DNA of 64,000 bases from JBDZVM01 sp040255675 (GCA_040255675.1 JBDZVM010000012.1:1-64000); one strand, 5' to 3'. Positions 9,009 through 16,959 are shown, counted from the first letter of the stretch. Made by a program: numbers and translations. Notes: a model not told the origin generated them from the sequence alone.

Positions 9009-10211
9009 TCAGCTCCCGACAGATTCGGCAAGTGCCCGCAGGCCGGCCACGTCGTGAACGTCGTCGGCAAACGCCGGCACCGTAGCCATGCGGACGGCCG
9101 GAAGCGCTAGTCGAAAACCGTCGAGCTTCGCTTCTTCGCTCGCCGAAACCTGCATCCGCCGCGCGTGAATCCGCAACACCGCGGCTGCCACGCGGGCGTC
9201 TCTTCCGGTGCCGTTGTCGTTGCCGTTGTCGTTGGTCACGGCGTCGGCCTCGAGTTGCTCCGCTGCCGCGACTGACCGGCTCGCACTCAGTTTTGGGATC
9301 GCGCTTCGATGCACGCGATTCACCACGACGCCGGCGAGCGGCAAGTCGTCTTCGATCAGTCGTTCGACGAAGTACGAGGCCTCGCGAAGCGCGTCAGGCT
9401 CAGGCGAGGCGACCACGACGAACGCGGTGCCTGGCGTGCGCAAAAGCTTCGCTGTCGACTCGGCGCGTTCGCGAAGCCCGCCGAACATGGTGTCCATGGC
9501 GGAAACGAACGTTTGGACGTCGCTGAGCAGCTGGGTGCCGAGCAGTTTCGTCATGGCGCCCGTCACCAGCCCGAGGCCCGCCTGCATCACCTTCGCGTAG
9601 CCGCGGGCGCCCGCCTTCGCCGGCACCAGCAGCATGCGAATGAAACGACCGTCGAGGAAGCGCGCCAGCCGGGCCGGCGCGTCGAGAAAATCCAGGGCCG
9701 AGCGGGTCGGCGGGGTGTCGACGACGATGAGATCCCATCGGTCGGACCGGCGTAGCTGGCCGAGCTTTTCCATCGCCATGTATTCCTGCGTGCCGGCGAA
9801 GCTCGACGACAGCGATTGATAGAAGGGGTTCGCCAGGATTTGCGCGGCACGCTGCGGGGTCGCGTGCGCTTCGACGATCTCGTCGAAGGTGCGCTTCATG
9901 TCGAGCATCATGGCGTGCAGCTCGCCGCGTAGTTCGCCGTCCGAGCCCTTGTGGCGCGCAACTCCAGCCACTTTGCGCGGGGTGTTGTCGAGGTCGGTGA
10001 CGCCAAGCGATTGGGCGAGGCGACGCGCCGGATCGATGGTGAGCACGACCACGCGGCGCCCGCTCTCGGCGGCGCGAACGCCGAGAGCGGCGGCGAGCGT
10101 CGTCTTGCCCACACCGCCCGACCCGCAGCACACGACAATTCGGGTGGCCGGGTCGGTGACAAGCGCCTCTACGTCGAAAAACTTCGGTGTCGCGGATATT
10201 CCAGCGGCCAT
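9009..10211 (-). CDS. ArsA/Get3-like ATPase, second subunit (Rv3680-like)
   Basis: 400 aa. Walker A GSGGVGKTT lies at about 31-39, with switch region VDTPPT and a MinD/ArsA-type fold. Either ATG 10211 or GTG 10214 could start it; the ATG gives a better distance from AGGGGG and a TGATG overlap with the upstream gene stop, so the two are translationally coupled. Family members bind ATP and, as Get3/ArsA relatives, move oxyanions or tail-anchored proteins; the mycobacterial pair works as a complex linked to envelope and stress physiology. There is no ArsB or arsenic regulator beside it, so an arsenite role is not indicated. Confidence 0.88.
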   Translation of the reverse strand: MAAGISATPKFFDVEALVTDPATRIVVCCGSGGVGKTTLAAALGVRAAESGRRVVVLTIDPARRLAQSLGVTDLDNTPRKVAGVARHKGSDGELRGELHAMMLDMKRTFDEIVEAHATPQRAAQILANPFYQSLSSSFAGTQEYMAMEKLGQLRRSDRWDLIVVDTPPTRSALDFLDAPARLARFLDGRFIRMLLVPAKAGARGYAKVMQAGLGLVTGAMTKLLGTQLLSDVQTFVSAMDTMFGGLRERAESTAKLLRTPGTAFVVVASPEPDALREASYFVERLIEDDLPLAGVVVNRVHRSAIPKLSASRSVAAAEQLEADAVTNDNGNDNGTGRDARVAAAVLRIHARRMQVSASEEAKLDGFRLALPAVRMATVPAFADDVHDVAGLRALAESVGS

Positions 10212-11257
10212 CACGCCGCCCCCTGCTGGGTCAGCTCAGCAGCCAGCGCGTAGAGCCGCGCGCCGGCGTCCGTATCGAGATCAGACAGGTCGTAGATGGG
10301 CTGGCCGGTCGACTTCAACTCGTTTCGCAACTTGCGCTCGACGGCGACCTGGCGCGCATGGTCGCGAGCTTCTTTGGCGAGGGCGTCGGCGATAGCGTCG
10401 TCGGCGTTGACGCCGGCCGCTTTGAGATTGCGCACCAGCGCGCCCACATCTAGCCGATCGGCCGCGGCGGAGCGCAACGCGCCCGGGGGCAACAGTGGCT
10501 CGTGCATGCGGTTTGCCATGATGCCGCCTACCGGCAAGTCGAACTCGCGCAGTTGCGCGATCCCGTCGATCGTCTCCTGCACGGGCATTTCCTCGAGCAG
10601 CGTCACGAGATGGACGACGGTTTGCGGCGACCGCATCAACCGCATGATCGACTCAGCTTGCTTGTTAACCGGGCCGGCCCGGGCAAGATCGGCGACTTCG
10701 CTGTTCACGTTGAGAAACCGCGCTACCCGGCCGGTGGGCGGCGCGTCGAGCACGACCGCGTCGTAGACGTAGGCGTCGGGGTCCGCCTTCGGCGCGAGAT
10801 TTGCGGCGGTGCGCGCCGGCCTCGACGTGCCGCGACGGCGGGTGGCCTCGTACACCTTTCCGGTCAGCAGGACGTCGCGCACCCCCGGGGCGATCGTGGT
10901 GGCGAAGTCAACGGCACCGAGCCGCCTGAGCGCACGCCCGGCGCGGCCGAGCCGGTAATACAGATCGAGGTATTCGAGGAGCGCTTCCTCGGGGTCGATC
11001 GACAGGCCATAGACCATGCCGGCGCGCGGCGCGACGGCGACCTTGCGTTCGGCGTACGGCAACGGCGGGGCATCGAACAACCGGGCGAGGCCCTGTCGCC
11101 CTTCGCATTCGACGAGCAACGTGCGCCGGCCGCCGGCCGCGAGAGCGAGCGCGAGAGCGGCGGCTACGGTCGTCTTGCCGGTGCCGCCCTTTCCGGTGAC
11201 GACGTGCAGCCGCACCCCCTCCCAGTCGCGATCTCGCGACGCGTCGTTTCGGCCCAC
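10211..11257 (-). CDS. ArsA/Get3-like ATPase, first subunit (Rv3679-like)
   Basis: 348 aa from GTG 11257; a TTG at 11305 would add 16 residues without a ribosome site. The shorter form is close to the M. tuberculosis homologue length as I recall it. Deviant Walker A TGKGGTGKTT lies near the N-terminus, and DAPPTGR forms the switch. The segment LVECEGRQGLARLFD and the FATTIAPGVRDVLLTGK stretch are characteristic of this subfamily. It is the first gene of the ATPase operon; the partner starts in its stop codon. Probably a cytoplasmic heteromeric ATPase. Confidence 0.87.
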   Translation of the reverse strand: MGRNDASRDRDWEGVRLHVVTGKGGTGKTTVAAALALALAAGGRRTLLVECEGRQGLARLFDAPPLPYAERKVAVAPRAGMVYGLSIDPEEALLEYLDLYYRLGRAGRALRRLGAVDFATTIAPGVRDVLLTGKVYEATRRRGTSRPARTAANLAPKADPDAYVYDAVVLDAPPTGRVARFLNVNSEVADLARAGPVNKQAESIMRLMRSPQTVVHLVTLLEEMPVQETIDGIAQLREFDLPVGGIMANRMHEPLLPPGALRSAAADRLDVGALVRNLKAAGVNADDAIADALAKEARDHARQVAVERKLRNELKSTGQPIYDLSDLDTDAGARLYALAAELTQQGAA

Positions 11258-11353
11258 TCGCCGAGCATAACCAGCACCCGCTTTCGTCGACGTCAGCCGC
11301 TGCAAGGGTGGTTGTTCGCTGCGCGGACGTTGGCCCGCCGCATGTCCTGTCGG

Positions 11354-11968
11354 TTAGTCGTACTTTATTGCCACCCACTCACGTAACCACCATCTGTCTG
11401 GATTCTTCCCGGATTGCTGTATGCAGCGCATCTTTTGCAGGTTACGCAGCGCATCCTCGATCTCTCGCGAATCCAGGCGTTGCTTGCCGAACGCCCTGCG
11501 CTCGCCTGCGACTGCGTCAATGACGTCTGCCTTTGCGATGGTGTTATGGGCGTCTCGGTTCACCCAAAGTGCCCATGCGACGCAGGCGTCGTGTTCACCA
11601 ATGTGCAGGCGGAGGCACGACCACAGCGAATCCCAGGTGACGAGCGCTCCAATCAAGAGAGTCCATGGCGATGCCGAGGCTCCAGTGATGGTGAGCGTCC
11701 CACCTGCGATTGCGCGCACCAGATTCGCCAGATTTAGCACGACATTGCCGGGCTTCGTAGTGGACCCCCCGCCGATTCCGCCCTCCCGCAGCGTCATATA
11801 TCCCATCCGAGGGGGTTCACTGACCGGAGCTGTGACAGTGATGAACTGTCGCACGGTCTCCTCGGCTACGTGCTCGGCATCGTCGACTTGCCCATCTCGA
11901 AGGGATGACGCGACAAGTGCCTCGATCTCCAGACGCTTCGCTGTCGCCCTGTCTTCCTCTCGTGCCAA
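11354..11968 (-). CDS. unknown membrane protein with C-terminal winged-helix-like segment
   Basis: 204 aa starting at TTG 11968, decided by a textbook AGGAGGAGG four bases upstream. The charged N-terminus is followed by two hydrophobic stretches at about 75-120 (NLANLVRAIAGGTLTITG, then WTLLIGALVTWDSLW). The C-terminal 60 residues (KADVIDAVAG ... IEDALRNLQKMRCIQ ... WWLREWV) resemble a small winged-helix fold. I do not recognise the family. It is the last gene of the three-gene leftward cassette 13534-11354 and starts 25 bp after the lipoprotein gene. Confidence 0.75.
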   Translation of the reverse strand: MAREEDRATAKRLEIEALVASSLRDGQVDDAEHVAEETVRQFITVTAPVSEPPRMGYMTLREGGIGGGSTTKPGNVVLNLANLVRAIAGGTLTITGASASPWTLLIGALVTWDSLWSCLRLHIGEHDACVAWALWVNRDAHNTIAKADVIDAVAGERRAFGKQRLDSREIEDALRNLQKMRCIQQSGKNPDRWWLREWVAIKYD

Positions 11969-11993
11969 GGCGCCTCCTCCTGCGGGTCGGCGG

Positions 11994-12569
11994 TTACTTA
12001 CTCGGAGAGCTCGTCGCGGTTTGCTGGGGAGATGTTCTGACCGGCGCGGGGAAGTACACGTACCAACGCCCGTCGGGCGCCTTCTCGAGGCTTACGCGAA
12101 ATACCGGGTTCTTGGATTTCGGGTCGGTGTTCGTGAGGCAACTCGGCGAGGCACTAGGGTTGGCGCTGTCGCCGGAGCAGACTGTGCCGCCCACGGTGAC
12201 CGTCGCGGTTTCTCCGGTGACGTCTGTAGATAAAGCTTTGATGCCGTGCGCGGAGGTCTCCCGCCCCGCGATGACGGCCGACACAACCTTGAAGTCGGAT
12301 CTGTCGCCGCTGAGCACTAGGTTGGCCGCGTCGTCGAATTTGTGCGCCGAAATGTCCGTCACGTATTGCACTGCGACGGCCTCCGGCGTCGCACCGGACG
12401 TGTTCGCAGTCGTTTCGGGGTTGCCGCATCCCGACGCGGCGCCAAGAATCGCGAAGATGATTAATCCGGCTGAGATGGCCCGAGCGGAAATTGCCGTCGC
12501 CCGGCCGTCTGGGGTGCCGCTCAATGAGCGGCACCCCAGACGTGTACGCCGATGGGCGAGGTGCCTCAA
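11994..12569 (-). CDS. putative lipoprotein, NTF2-like
   Basis: 191 aa if started at TTG 12569, which overlaps the upstream stop as TTGA and has GGGGAG six bases before it. A second in-frame TTG lies at 12524. The hydrophobic segment GLIIFAILGAASGC ends in a lipobox with Cys48. The mature part (AVAVQYVTDISAHKFDDAANLV ... GRWYVYF) looks like the small NTF2/DUF4878-type alpha+beta fold common in actinobacterial lipoproteins, with two further Cys that could pair. A perfect 18-bp hairpin lies in the first codons. It is the middle gene of the accessory cassette. Function unknown. Confidence 0.72.
   Translation of the reverse strand: MRHLAHRRTRLGCRSLSGTPDGRATAISARAISAGLIIFAILGAASGCGNPETTANTSGATPEAVAVQYVTDISAHKFDDAANLVLSGDRSDFKVVSAVIAGRETSAHGIKALSTDVTGETATVTVGGTVCSGDSANPSASPSCLTNTDPKSKNPVFRVSLEKAPDGRWYVYFPAPVRTSPQQTATSSPSK
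12506..12542. repeat. perfect 18-bp inverted repeat with 1-nt loop
   Basis: CGTCTGGGGTGCCGCTCA at 12506-12523 and its exact complement at 12525-12542. It lies 24 bp downstream of the secreted-protein stop and inside the 5' codons of the lipoprotein gene. It could be a terminator, attenuator or translation-control hairpin. No T-run follows on either strand. Confidence 0.85.
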
Positions 12570-13534
12570 GAGCTGCTCCCCGACCCGTGGTTCTCGCGGA
12601 AATGAACGAGGTCGCTACAACCGCCGCTGACGCTGTTGAGATGGCCGTAGTAGTAATAACCCGAGGGCGTTCCCTTGACTTGCGGCGCCAAGTAAAACGT
12701 CGCCGGGCTGGAATCGAACCCGCATGCCGCGTAGCCGGCATAACCCATGATGGCTACAATCACGGCTTCGAAATCTGTATTATAGAAAGTCTGCGCAACC
12801 TGATCTTCGGTATAGCTCGGATAACTCGGGTAGCCCCACCAGGTCCATGTCATGTTCGACGCAGACCAGTTGTCCCACGCGAACTTGTATGACACTCCGG
12901 TCGCGTTTGCTTCAGTAATCCTGTTGTTGCTCGATTCCCAATGAAGGTTGTTCGTCAGCGACGTAATCGTGATGTCGAGAGGGTCGACGTAACTGACCTT
13001 CTCAAAGTCAGCAAACGGCTGGGTCGTTGCCGGACCTGCGACTGACGCCGAGCTCGGCGTTGAAGCGGTGCCGACCGGTGTGGATTCCGACGTTTCGATA
13101 AGCCCGGTATTTGGGTTCGTGTTGGGTTGGTTGCCTTCCGCTGATTGTGAAAGCGTTCCAGACTCCACTTTGGCTTGGCAGGTGTTTGGGTTGAACGCAA
13201 CTTCTTCGGAATAGCCCGCTGGGCCGCCCAAGGTGAGGCGCGCATTTTCCCCGAAGACGCAGCTTCCGTCTTTGTCGCGGCGGCCGCTTACGGTAGCAAC
13301 CTTCCTGTCTTTGAGGGCCAGCGATGTGATTTCTAGATTCTCGTAATGGATCCACCCTGTGGCGTCAACGGTCATCGGTAGGACCGGCGATGCGGACGGA
13401 GTCGAAGCGCTCGCCGATGCCGTATGCCAGGGAATGCCTATTCCTAGGGCGCACGCGATTGCTGAAACGAGCGTCGCGGCCCGCCAGTGAAGCGGAAAGT
13501 TCCTTCCTGATCGGACCGTTTGATATTTTCCCAC
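12566..13534 (-). CDS. secreted protein of unknown family
   Basis: 322 aa from GTG 13534, chosen because of AGGGGG just upstream and because it opens a proper signal peptide: basic n-region, hydrophobic ATLVSAIACALGIGI, and an Ala-x-Ala site in HTASASA. The mature protein has an N-terminal domain with a Cys pair (GSCVFGE ... NTCQAKV), a Ser/Thr/Pro linker, and a Trp/Tyr-rich C-terminal domain with DPLDITITSLTNN, WTWWGYPSYPSY and a second Cys pair (AACGF ... GGCSDL). GC content and codon use look lower than in neighbouring genes. First gene of the three-gene cassette; function unknown. Confidence 0.8.
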   Translation of the reverse strand: MGKYQTVRSGRNFPLHWRAATLVSAIACALGIGIPWHTASASASTPSASPVLPMTVDATGWIHYENLEITSLALKDRKVATVSGRRDKDGSCVFGENARLTLGGPAGYSEEVAFNPNTCQAKVESGTLSQSAEGNQPNTNPNTGLIETSESTPVGTASTPSSASVAGPATTQPFADFEKVSYVDPLDITITSLTNNLHWESSNNRITEANATGVSYKFAWDNWSASNMTWTWWGYPSYPSYTEDQVAQTFYNTDFEAVIVAIMGYAGYAACGFDSSPATFYLAPQVKGTPSGYYYYGHLNSVSGGCSDLVHFRENHGSGSSS

Positions 13535-13581
13535 CGTGTCCCCCTCATCACTTACCAAAGAGGGACGTTCCCCCCAGGAGG

Positions 13582-13596
13582 GTGTGATCATCACAC
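13582..13596. promoter_or_regulatory. 15-bp palindrome, possible operator
   Basis: GTGTGATCATCACAC is a perfect odd palindrome between the divergent cassette and the DUF4177-ridA operon. It resembles half-sites of Crp-type operators (TGTGA/TCACA), but the spacing is 3 instead of 6, so Crp is unlikely. Confidence 0.4.
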
Positions 13597-13669
13597 GCGG
13601 CCAGGATCTTGTCGAGGCGCCGCGTCGACTTAGCTGATCGCCTCCGTGGGTCGGCCATAAGCTGAGCCC

Positions 13670-13825
13670 ATGCCGAAATGGGAGTACGCCACCGTTCCAT
13701 TGCTCGTCCACGCGACGAAGCAGATTCTCGACAACTGGGGCGACGACGGTTGGGAGCTCGTCAGCGTCGTCCCTGGTCCAAATGCCGAGCAACTGGTCGC
13801 CTACCTGAAGCGGCCGAAATCATGA
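13670..13825 (+). CDS. DUF4177 family small protein (Rv3678A-like)
   Basis: 51 aa read directly from the sequence, beginning MPKWEYATVPLL and ending YLKRPKS. The pattern WEYATVPLL ... LDNWGDDGWELVSVVPG is the DUF4177 signature. Its stop overlaps the ridA start as ATGA, so the two are translated together, as in mycobacteria. Cytoplasmic; function unknown. Confidence 0.9.
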   Translation: MPKWEYATVPLLVHATKQILDNWGDDGWELVSVVPGPNAEQLVAYLKRPKS

Positions 13826-14298
13826 GTACGCCTGAGCAACGCCTCGCCGAGCTCGGGTTGTCGCTGCCTCCGGTCGCGGCGCCGCTGGCGTCCTACGTGC
13901 CGGCCGTGCGATCGGGGGCGTACGTTTACACGTCCGGCCAGTTGCCGACGGTCGACGGCGAACTCGTCGAGGCCGGCCGCGTCGGCACCGGTGCCGACGC
14001 CGCTGTGTCGCCAGAAGCGGCCAAGGCGGCGGCACGCGTCTGCGTGTTGAACGCGCTGGCCGCGGTGCGGTCGGTCGTGGGCGAGCTCTCCGCCGTCGTC
14101 CGGGTTGTGAAGGTCGTCGGGTACGTCGCGAGCATGCCCAACTTCACCGGGCAATCCGGGGTCGTGAACGGCGCGAGCGATTTGCTCGCAGAGGTATTCG
14201 GTGCAGACGTCGGCGCGCACGCGCGCAGCTCGATCGGCGTCGCCGTTCTTCCCCTCGACGCGCCTGTCGAGGTCGAACTCATGGTCGAGGTGCGTTAA
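13822..14298 (+). CDS. RidA family deaminase-like protein (Rv3678c-like)
   Basis: 158 aa from ATG 13822. YjgF/YER057c/UK114 fold with YTSGQLP near residue 35 and the C-terminal ARSSIGVAVLPLDAPVEVELMVEV stretch carrying the conserved Arg. RidA proteins hydrolyse reactive enamine/imine intermediates. This one belongs to the longer subgroup (about 155 aa) beginning AEQRLAELGL-like, which is less certain to have the archetypal deaminase activity. Co-translated with the DUF4177 gene. Confidence 0.9.
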   Translation: MSTPEQRLAELGLSLPPVAAPLASYVPAVRSGAYVYTSGQLPTVDGELVEAGRVGTGADAAVSPEAAKAAARVCVLNALAAVRSVVGELSAVVRVVKVVGYVASMPNFTGQSGVVNGASDLLAEVFGADVGAHARSSIGVAVLPLDAPVEVELMVEVR

Positions 14299-14327
14299 GG
14301 GGCCGTGCGCCGCGTCTCGTGAGCCGG

Positions 14328-14403
14328 CTGCCGGTCGCGATGAACGGCGTTACCCCACTTTGCGTGGCTTGCACGCCGTTCGTGGTGGGGTAACGCCGTT
14401 CAT
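14328..14403. repeat. 75-bp intergenic repeat, copy 1
   Basis: It contains perfect 19-bp inverted arms, ATGAACGGCGTTACCCCAC (14340-14358) and its complement (14385-14403), enclosing a smaller hairpin GCGTG/CACGC. A second, diverged copy lies at 14867-14944 on the other side of the 2TM gene; both begin with CTGCCGGT. Confidence 0.8.
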
Positions 14404-14517
14404 GGGCCGGTCCGTTGGAGGGACCCATACTTTCGAAATACCTTGGCGGAAAGGACCATCGGCGCTTCGACGTCGTCCGGGCGCGTCTTAGCGTCGGATC
14501 GTGAGGGGGTGTCGAAA

Positions 14518-14853
14518 ATGGCGAACCGTACTGACACCCAGCAGACTGGCGACGATGCGTGGCTCGGCGACGAAGACGAGTTGCGCGAGACGACCGAGTT
14601 GCGCGAGCGAGCGCTGAAGCGGCTCAAAAAGCGCCGCGACTTCTACACCCACCTGATCGTCTACGCGGTGGTCAACGGATTCCTCGTGGTGATCTGGGCG
14701 ATCACCAGCCATGGAGGTTTCTTTTGGCCGGTGTTTCCGCTGGCGGCATGGGGCGTCGGCGTCGTCTTGAACGCGTGGGACCTGTTCTCGCGCGAGGAGT
14801 TTTCCGAGGCAGCCGTCTCGCGGGAGATGCACCGGATCGCCCGTTGGCGGTAA
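14518..14853 (+). CDS. 2TM domain protein
   Basis: 111 aa from ATG 14518 with AGGGGG upstream. An acidic, then basic N-terminal helix (ELRERALKRLKKRRDFYTHL) is followed by two membrane helices (about 52-70 and 76-93), then a short tail ending MHRIARWR. This matches the 2TM domain found in histidine kinases and stand-alone small membrane proteins. It is flanked on both sides by copies of the same 75-bp repeat. Function unknown. Confidence 0.85.
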   Translation: MANRTDTQQTGDDAWLGDEDELRETTELRERALKRLKKRRDFYTHLIVYAVVNGFLVVIWAITSHGGFFWPVFPLAAWGVGVVLNAWDLFSREEFSEAAVSREMHRIARWR

Positions 14854-14866
14854 CCGTCGTCGCCGC

Positions 14867-14944
14867 CTGCCGGTGACGACGAACGGCGTTACCCCACGTT
14901 GCGGGGCTCACACACCGTTCGTCGTGGGGCTAAGCCGTTCGTCG
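14867..14944. repeat. 75-bp intergenic repeat, copy 2
   Basis: Imperfect inverted arms, CGACGAACGGCGTTACCCCA onward (14877-14897) against 14924-14944. It aligns along its whole length with copy 1 at 14328-14403. It ends 33 bp before the carbonic anhydrase start and so lies in that gene's promoter or leader. Confidence 0.8.
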
Positions 14945-14976
14945 CGCGACCAAGACCGTTCGCTACGCTCGGTGGC

Positions 14977-15477
14977 GTGCCTACCGATGATGCGTTCTCC
15001 GATGTCCTGACCGCCAACGAGGCTTACGCGCGTGATTACAAGCTCGCCGGGCTTGAAGGCACCGCGGCCAAGGGTCTGACGGTATTGACCTGCATGGACT
15101 GTCGAATAGACCCCCTCCGCGTGCTCGGCCTGGAGCCAGGCGACGCGAAAATTCTGCGTAACGCGGGTGCTCGCGTCACTGACGACGTGCTCCACACACT
15201 GGTGCTCGCCAAGTACTTGCTGAAGGTCGACCGCATCATGATTGCCGCGCACACCGGCTGCGCGATGGCCAAGGGCGGCGAAGACGTCGTGCACGAGGCG
15301 ATTAGCCACGCGGGCGGCCCCGACACCCGCAGCATTCGATTCCTCACCACCGACGACCAACAGGCTGCCGTCCGGGCTGACGTTCAGCGCGTGCGGTCGT
15401 GGCCCTACCTGAATGGTGTGACGGTCGGAGGGTTCATCTACGACCTCCAGACCGGGCGTTTGTCCCGCGTCTGCTAG
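14977..15477 (+). CDS. beta-class carbonic anhydrase
   Basis: 166 aa from GTG 14977. Zinc ligands are Cys39, His92 and Cys95, with the Asp41/Arg43 pair in CMDCRID. Ligand spacing is like that of M. tuberculosis Rv1284. IRNAGARVTDDVL is the substrate-channel motif. It interconverts CO2 and bicarbonate in the cytoplasm. An extra Cys42 sits beside the catalytic dyad where many homologues have Ala. The stop lies 7 bp before the Nudix gene, so the two are probably co-transcribed. Confidence 0.93.
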   Translation: MPTDDAFSDVLTANEAYARDYKLAGLEGTAAKGLTVLTCMDCRIDPLRVLGLEPGDAKILRNAGARVTDDVLHTLVLAKYLLKVDRIMIAAHTGCAMAKGGEDVVHEAISHAGGPDTRSIRFLTTDDQQAAVRADVQRVRSWPYLNGVTVGGFIYDLQTGRLSRVC

Positions 15478-15484
15478 AACGCTC

Positions 15485-16141
15485 ATGCCGGACGACGAAG
15501 AGCTGCGACCTCGGCTTGAGCGTCCGTCGCCCGAACTTGTCGCGTTGGCAAGGGAATTTCGTTGCTCTGGCGCCGCTCCGGCGCCCGCTCTGCCTTCGGC
15601 GACTGTGGTGTTGTTGCGCAACGGCCCCGAGGGGCCGCAAACCTTCATGCTGCGCCGGGCTGCCACCATGGCGTTCGCGCCCGGCAGGTACGTGTTTCCG
15701 GGCGGTGTCGCGGAGCCTGGAGAAACGCGGGGTGCTGATCCGCCGCGGGCGGCCGCGATTCGCGAAACCTTCGAAGAAACCAGCGTGTGGCTCGCTCCAG
15801 AGGCGCTTCGCCCGTGGTCGCGCTGGATCACGCCGGTGTTCGTGCCGCGCCGGTACGACACCTGGTTTTTCGTGGCTGCCGCGCCTGCCGACGCGTCGCC
15901 CCGCCACAGTGTTGACGAATCAGACGCGTCGGAATGGATTGCGCCGGCACGTGCGCTGGCGGCGTTCGATCGCGGCGACTGGCCGTTGATGCCACCCACC
16001 GCCGCCACGTTGCGCGAGTTGGTGAATTTCCGCAGCGTGGCGGAGGTTCTCGACGCCGCGAAGCGGCGCGTCGTCCGGCCTCTCGAAGCGACGATCGATC
16101 TCGACGCCGACCCGCCCGTTTTTGTGTGGTGTTCCAGATGA
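15485..16141 (+). CDS. Nudix hydrolase, NUDT19-like
   Basis: 218 aa. The Nudix box is split: GGVAEPGE is followed by about 12 residues before RETFEETSV, instead of the usual 7. Such insertions are typical of the NUDT19-like group, which often cleaves CoA derivatives. The N-terminus has a beta-strand (ATVVLLRNG) and RRAATMAFAPGRYVFPGG. Its stop overlaps the next gene as ATGA, tying it to the metallo-hydrolase. Substrate unknown. Confidence 0.85.
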   Translation: MPDDEELRPRLERPSPELVALAREFRCSGAAPAPALPSATVVLLRNGPEGPQTFMLRRAATMAFAPGRYVFPGGVAEPGETRGADPPRAAAIRETFEETSVWLAPEALRPWSRWITPVFVPRRYDTWFFVAAAPADASPRHSVDESDASEWIAPARALAAFDRGDWPLMPPTAATLRELVNFRSVAEVLDAAKRRVVRPLEATIDLDADPPVFVWCSR

Positions 16142-16911
16142 CTCGTGTCACGCGTTGCGCGACGCTAGTGCGGGCGAATAACCCGTCTCCGATGACTCTC
16201 GACGGCACCAACACCTGGGTGCTGGCGGCACCGGGGGCGTCGTCATCGATCGTCGTCGACCCCGGGCCTGATGACGCGGCACATTTCGAAGCGATCCGGC
16301 GGGTTGCCGGCGACGTCCGGTTGATTGTGTTGACCCACGGGCACTCCGATCACGCCGCCGGTTGCGCTGCCTTTGCCAGCCTCACGGGCGCACCCGTTAG
16401 GGCCGCCGACCCGGCGCTGTGCGTCAACGGAAAACCCTTACAGGACGCCGAAAAGCTCGACGTCGACGGCTTGCGTGTCGATGTCGTGGCCACACCCGGG
16501 CACAGTGCCGATTCGGCGTGCTTCGTGCTGTCCGACGACAACACGTTGCTCACCGGCGACACGCTGCTCGGCCGGGGCAGCACCGTGATCGTGCACCCGG
16601 AGGGGCGATTGGGCGACTATTTGGCGTCGCTGCGAAAGCTGCGGTCACTCGTCGACGAGCGTGAGATTGCTGTTGTGCTGCCGGGCCACGGTCCGGTGCG
16701 CCACGACCCTGCCGACCTGATCGACGGATACCTCGCGCACCGGGAGCGACGGCTCGACGACGTCCGGGCCGCTCTCGCCGATGGCGTGGCCGACGTCGAT
16801 GCGTTGCTGCGGCGGGTTTATCCGGACGTCGATGAGACGCTCCTGCGCCCGGCGCGCTGGTCGCTGCTTGCCCAACTCGAATACCTGCGCGAGCCGCCCT
16901 CTTTACCGTGA
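16138..16911 (+). CDS. MBL-fold metallo-hydrolase (Rv3677c-like)
   Basis: 257 aa from ATG 16138. The dinuclear zinc motif THGHSDH is followed by downstream ligands in TPGHSADS, LTGDTLLG and LPGHGP; the C-terminal extension has a small helical domain seen in beta-lactamase-like protein 2 (LACTB2) relatives. These are hydrolases of thioesters or RNA; the activity here is not determinable. It is translationally coupled to the Nudix gene. Its stop codon lies inside a hairpin element. Confidence 0.92.
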   Translation: MTRVTRCATLVRANNPSPMTLDGTNTWVLAAPGASSSIVVDPGPDDAAHFEAIRRVAGDVRLIVLTHGHSDHAAGCAAFASLTGAPVRAADPALCVNGKPLQDAEKLDVDGLRVDVVATPGHSADSACFVLSDDNTLLTGDTLLGRGSTVIVHPEGRLGDYLASLRKLRSLVDEREIAVVLPGHGPVRHDPADLIDGYLAHRERRLDDVRAALADGVADVDALLRRVYPDVDETLLRPARWSLLAQLEYLREPPSLP

Positions 16912-16959
16912 TCGCGAAACACAGGTGACCCCATCGGGGCACTTCTCCTTCGTGATCAC
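16908..16959. terminator. GATCGCGA-type hairpin, bidirectional terminator
   Basis: Outer arms GTGATCGCGAA (16908-16918) and TTCGTGATCAC (16949-16959) pair with one mismatch; CCCC/GGGG pair inside. It lies between the convergent metallo-hydrolase and crp genes and includes the former's stop codon. Related hairpins are at 23276, 46512 and 54081. Confidence 0.75.

Noticed and set aside
9009..11257. Arsenite efflux operon (ArsA pair)
   Set aside because: No arsR, arsC or arsB is adjacent; the pair and its neighbours match Rv3679-Rv3680 instead.
13582..13596. Crp binding site
   Set aside because: The TGTGA and TCACA half-sites are 3 bp apart, whereas Crp needs 6.
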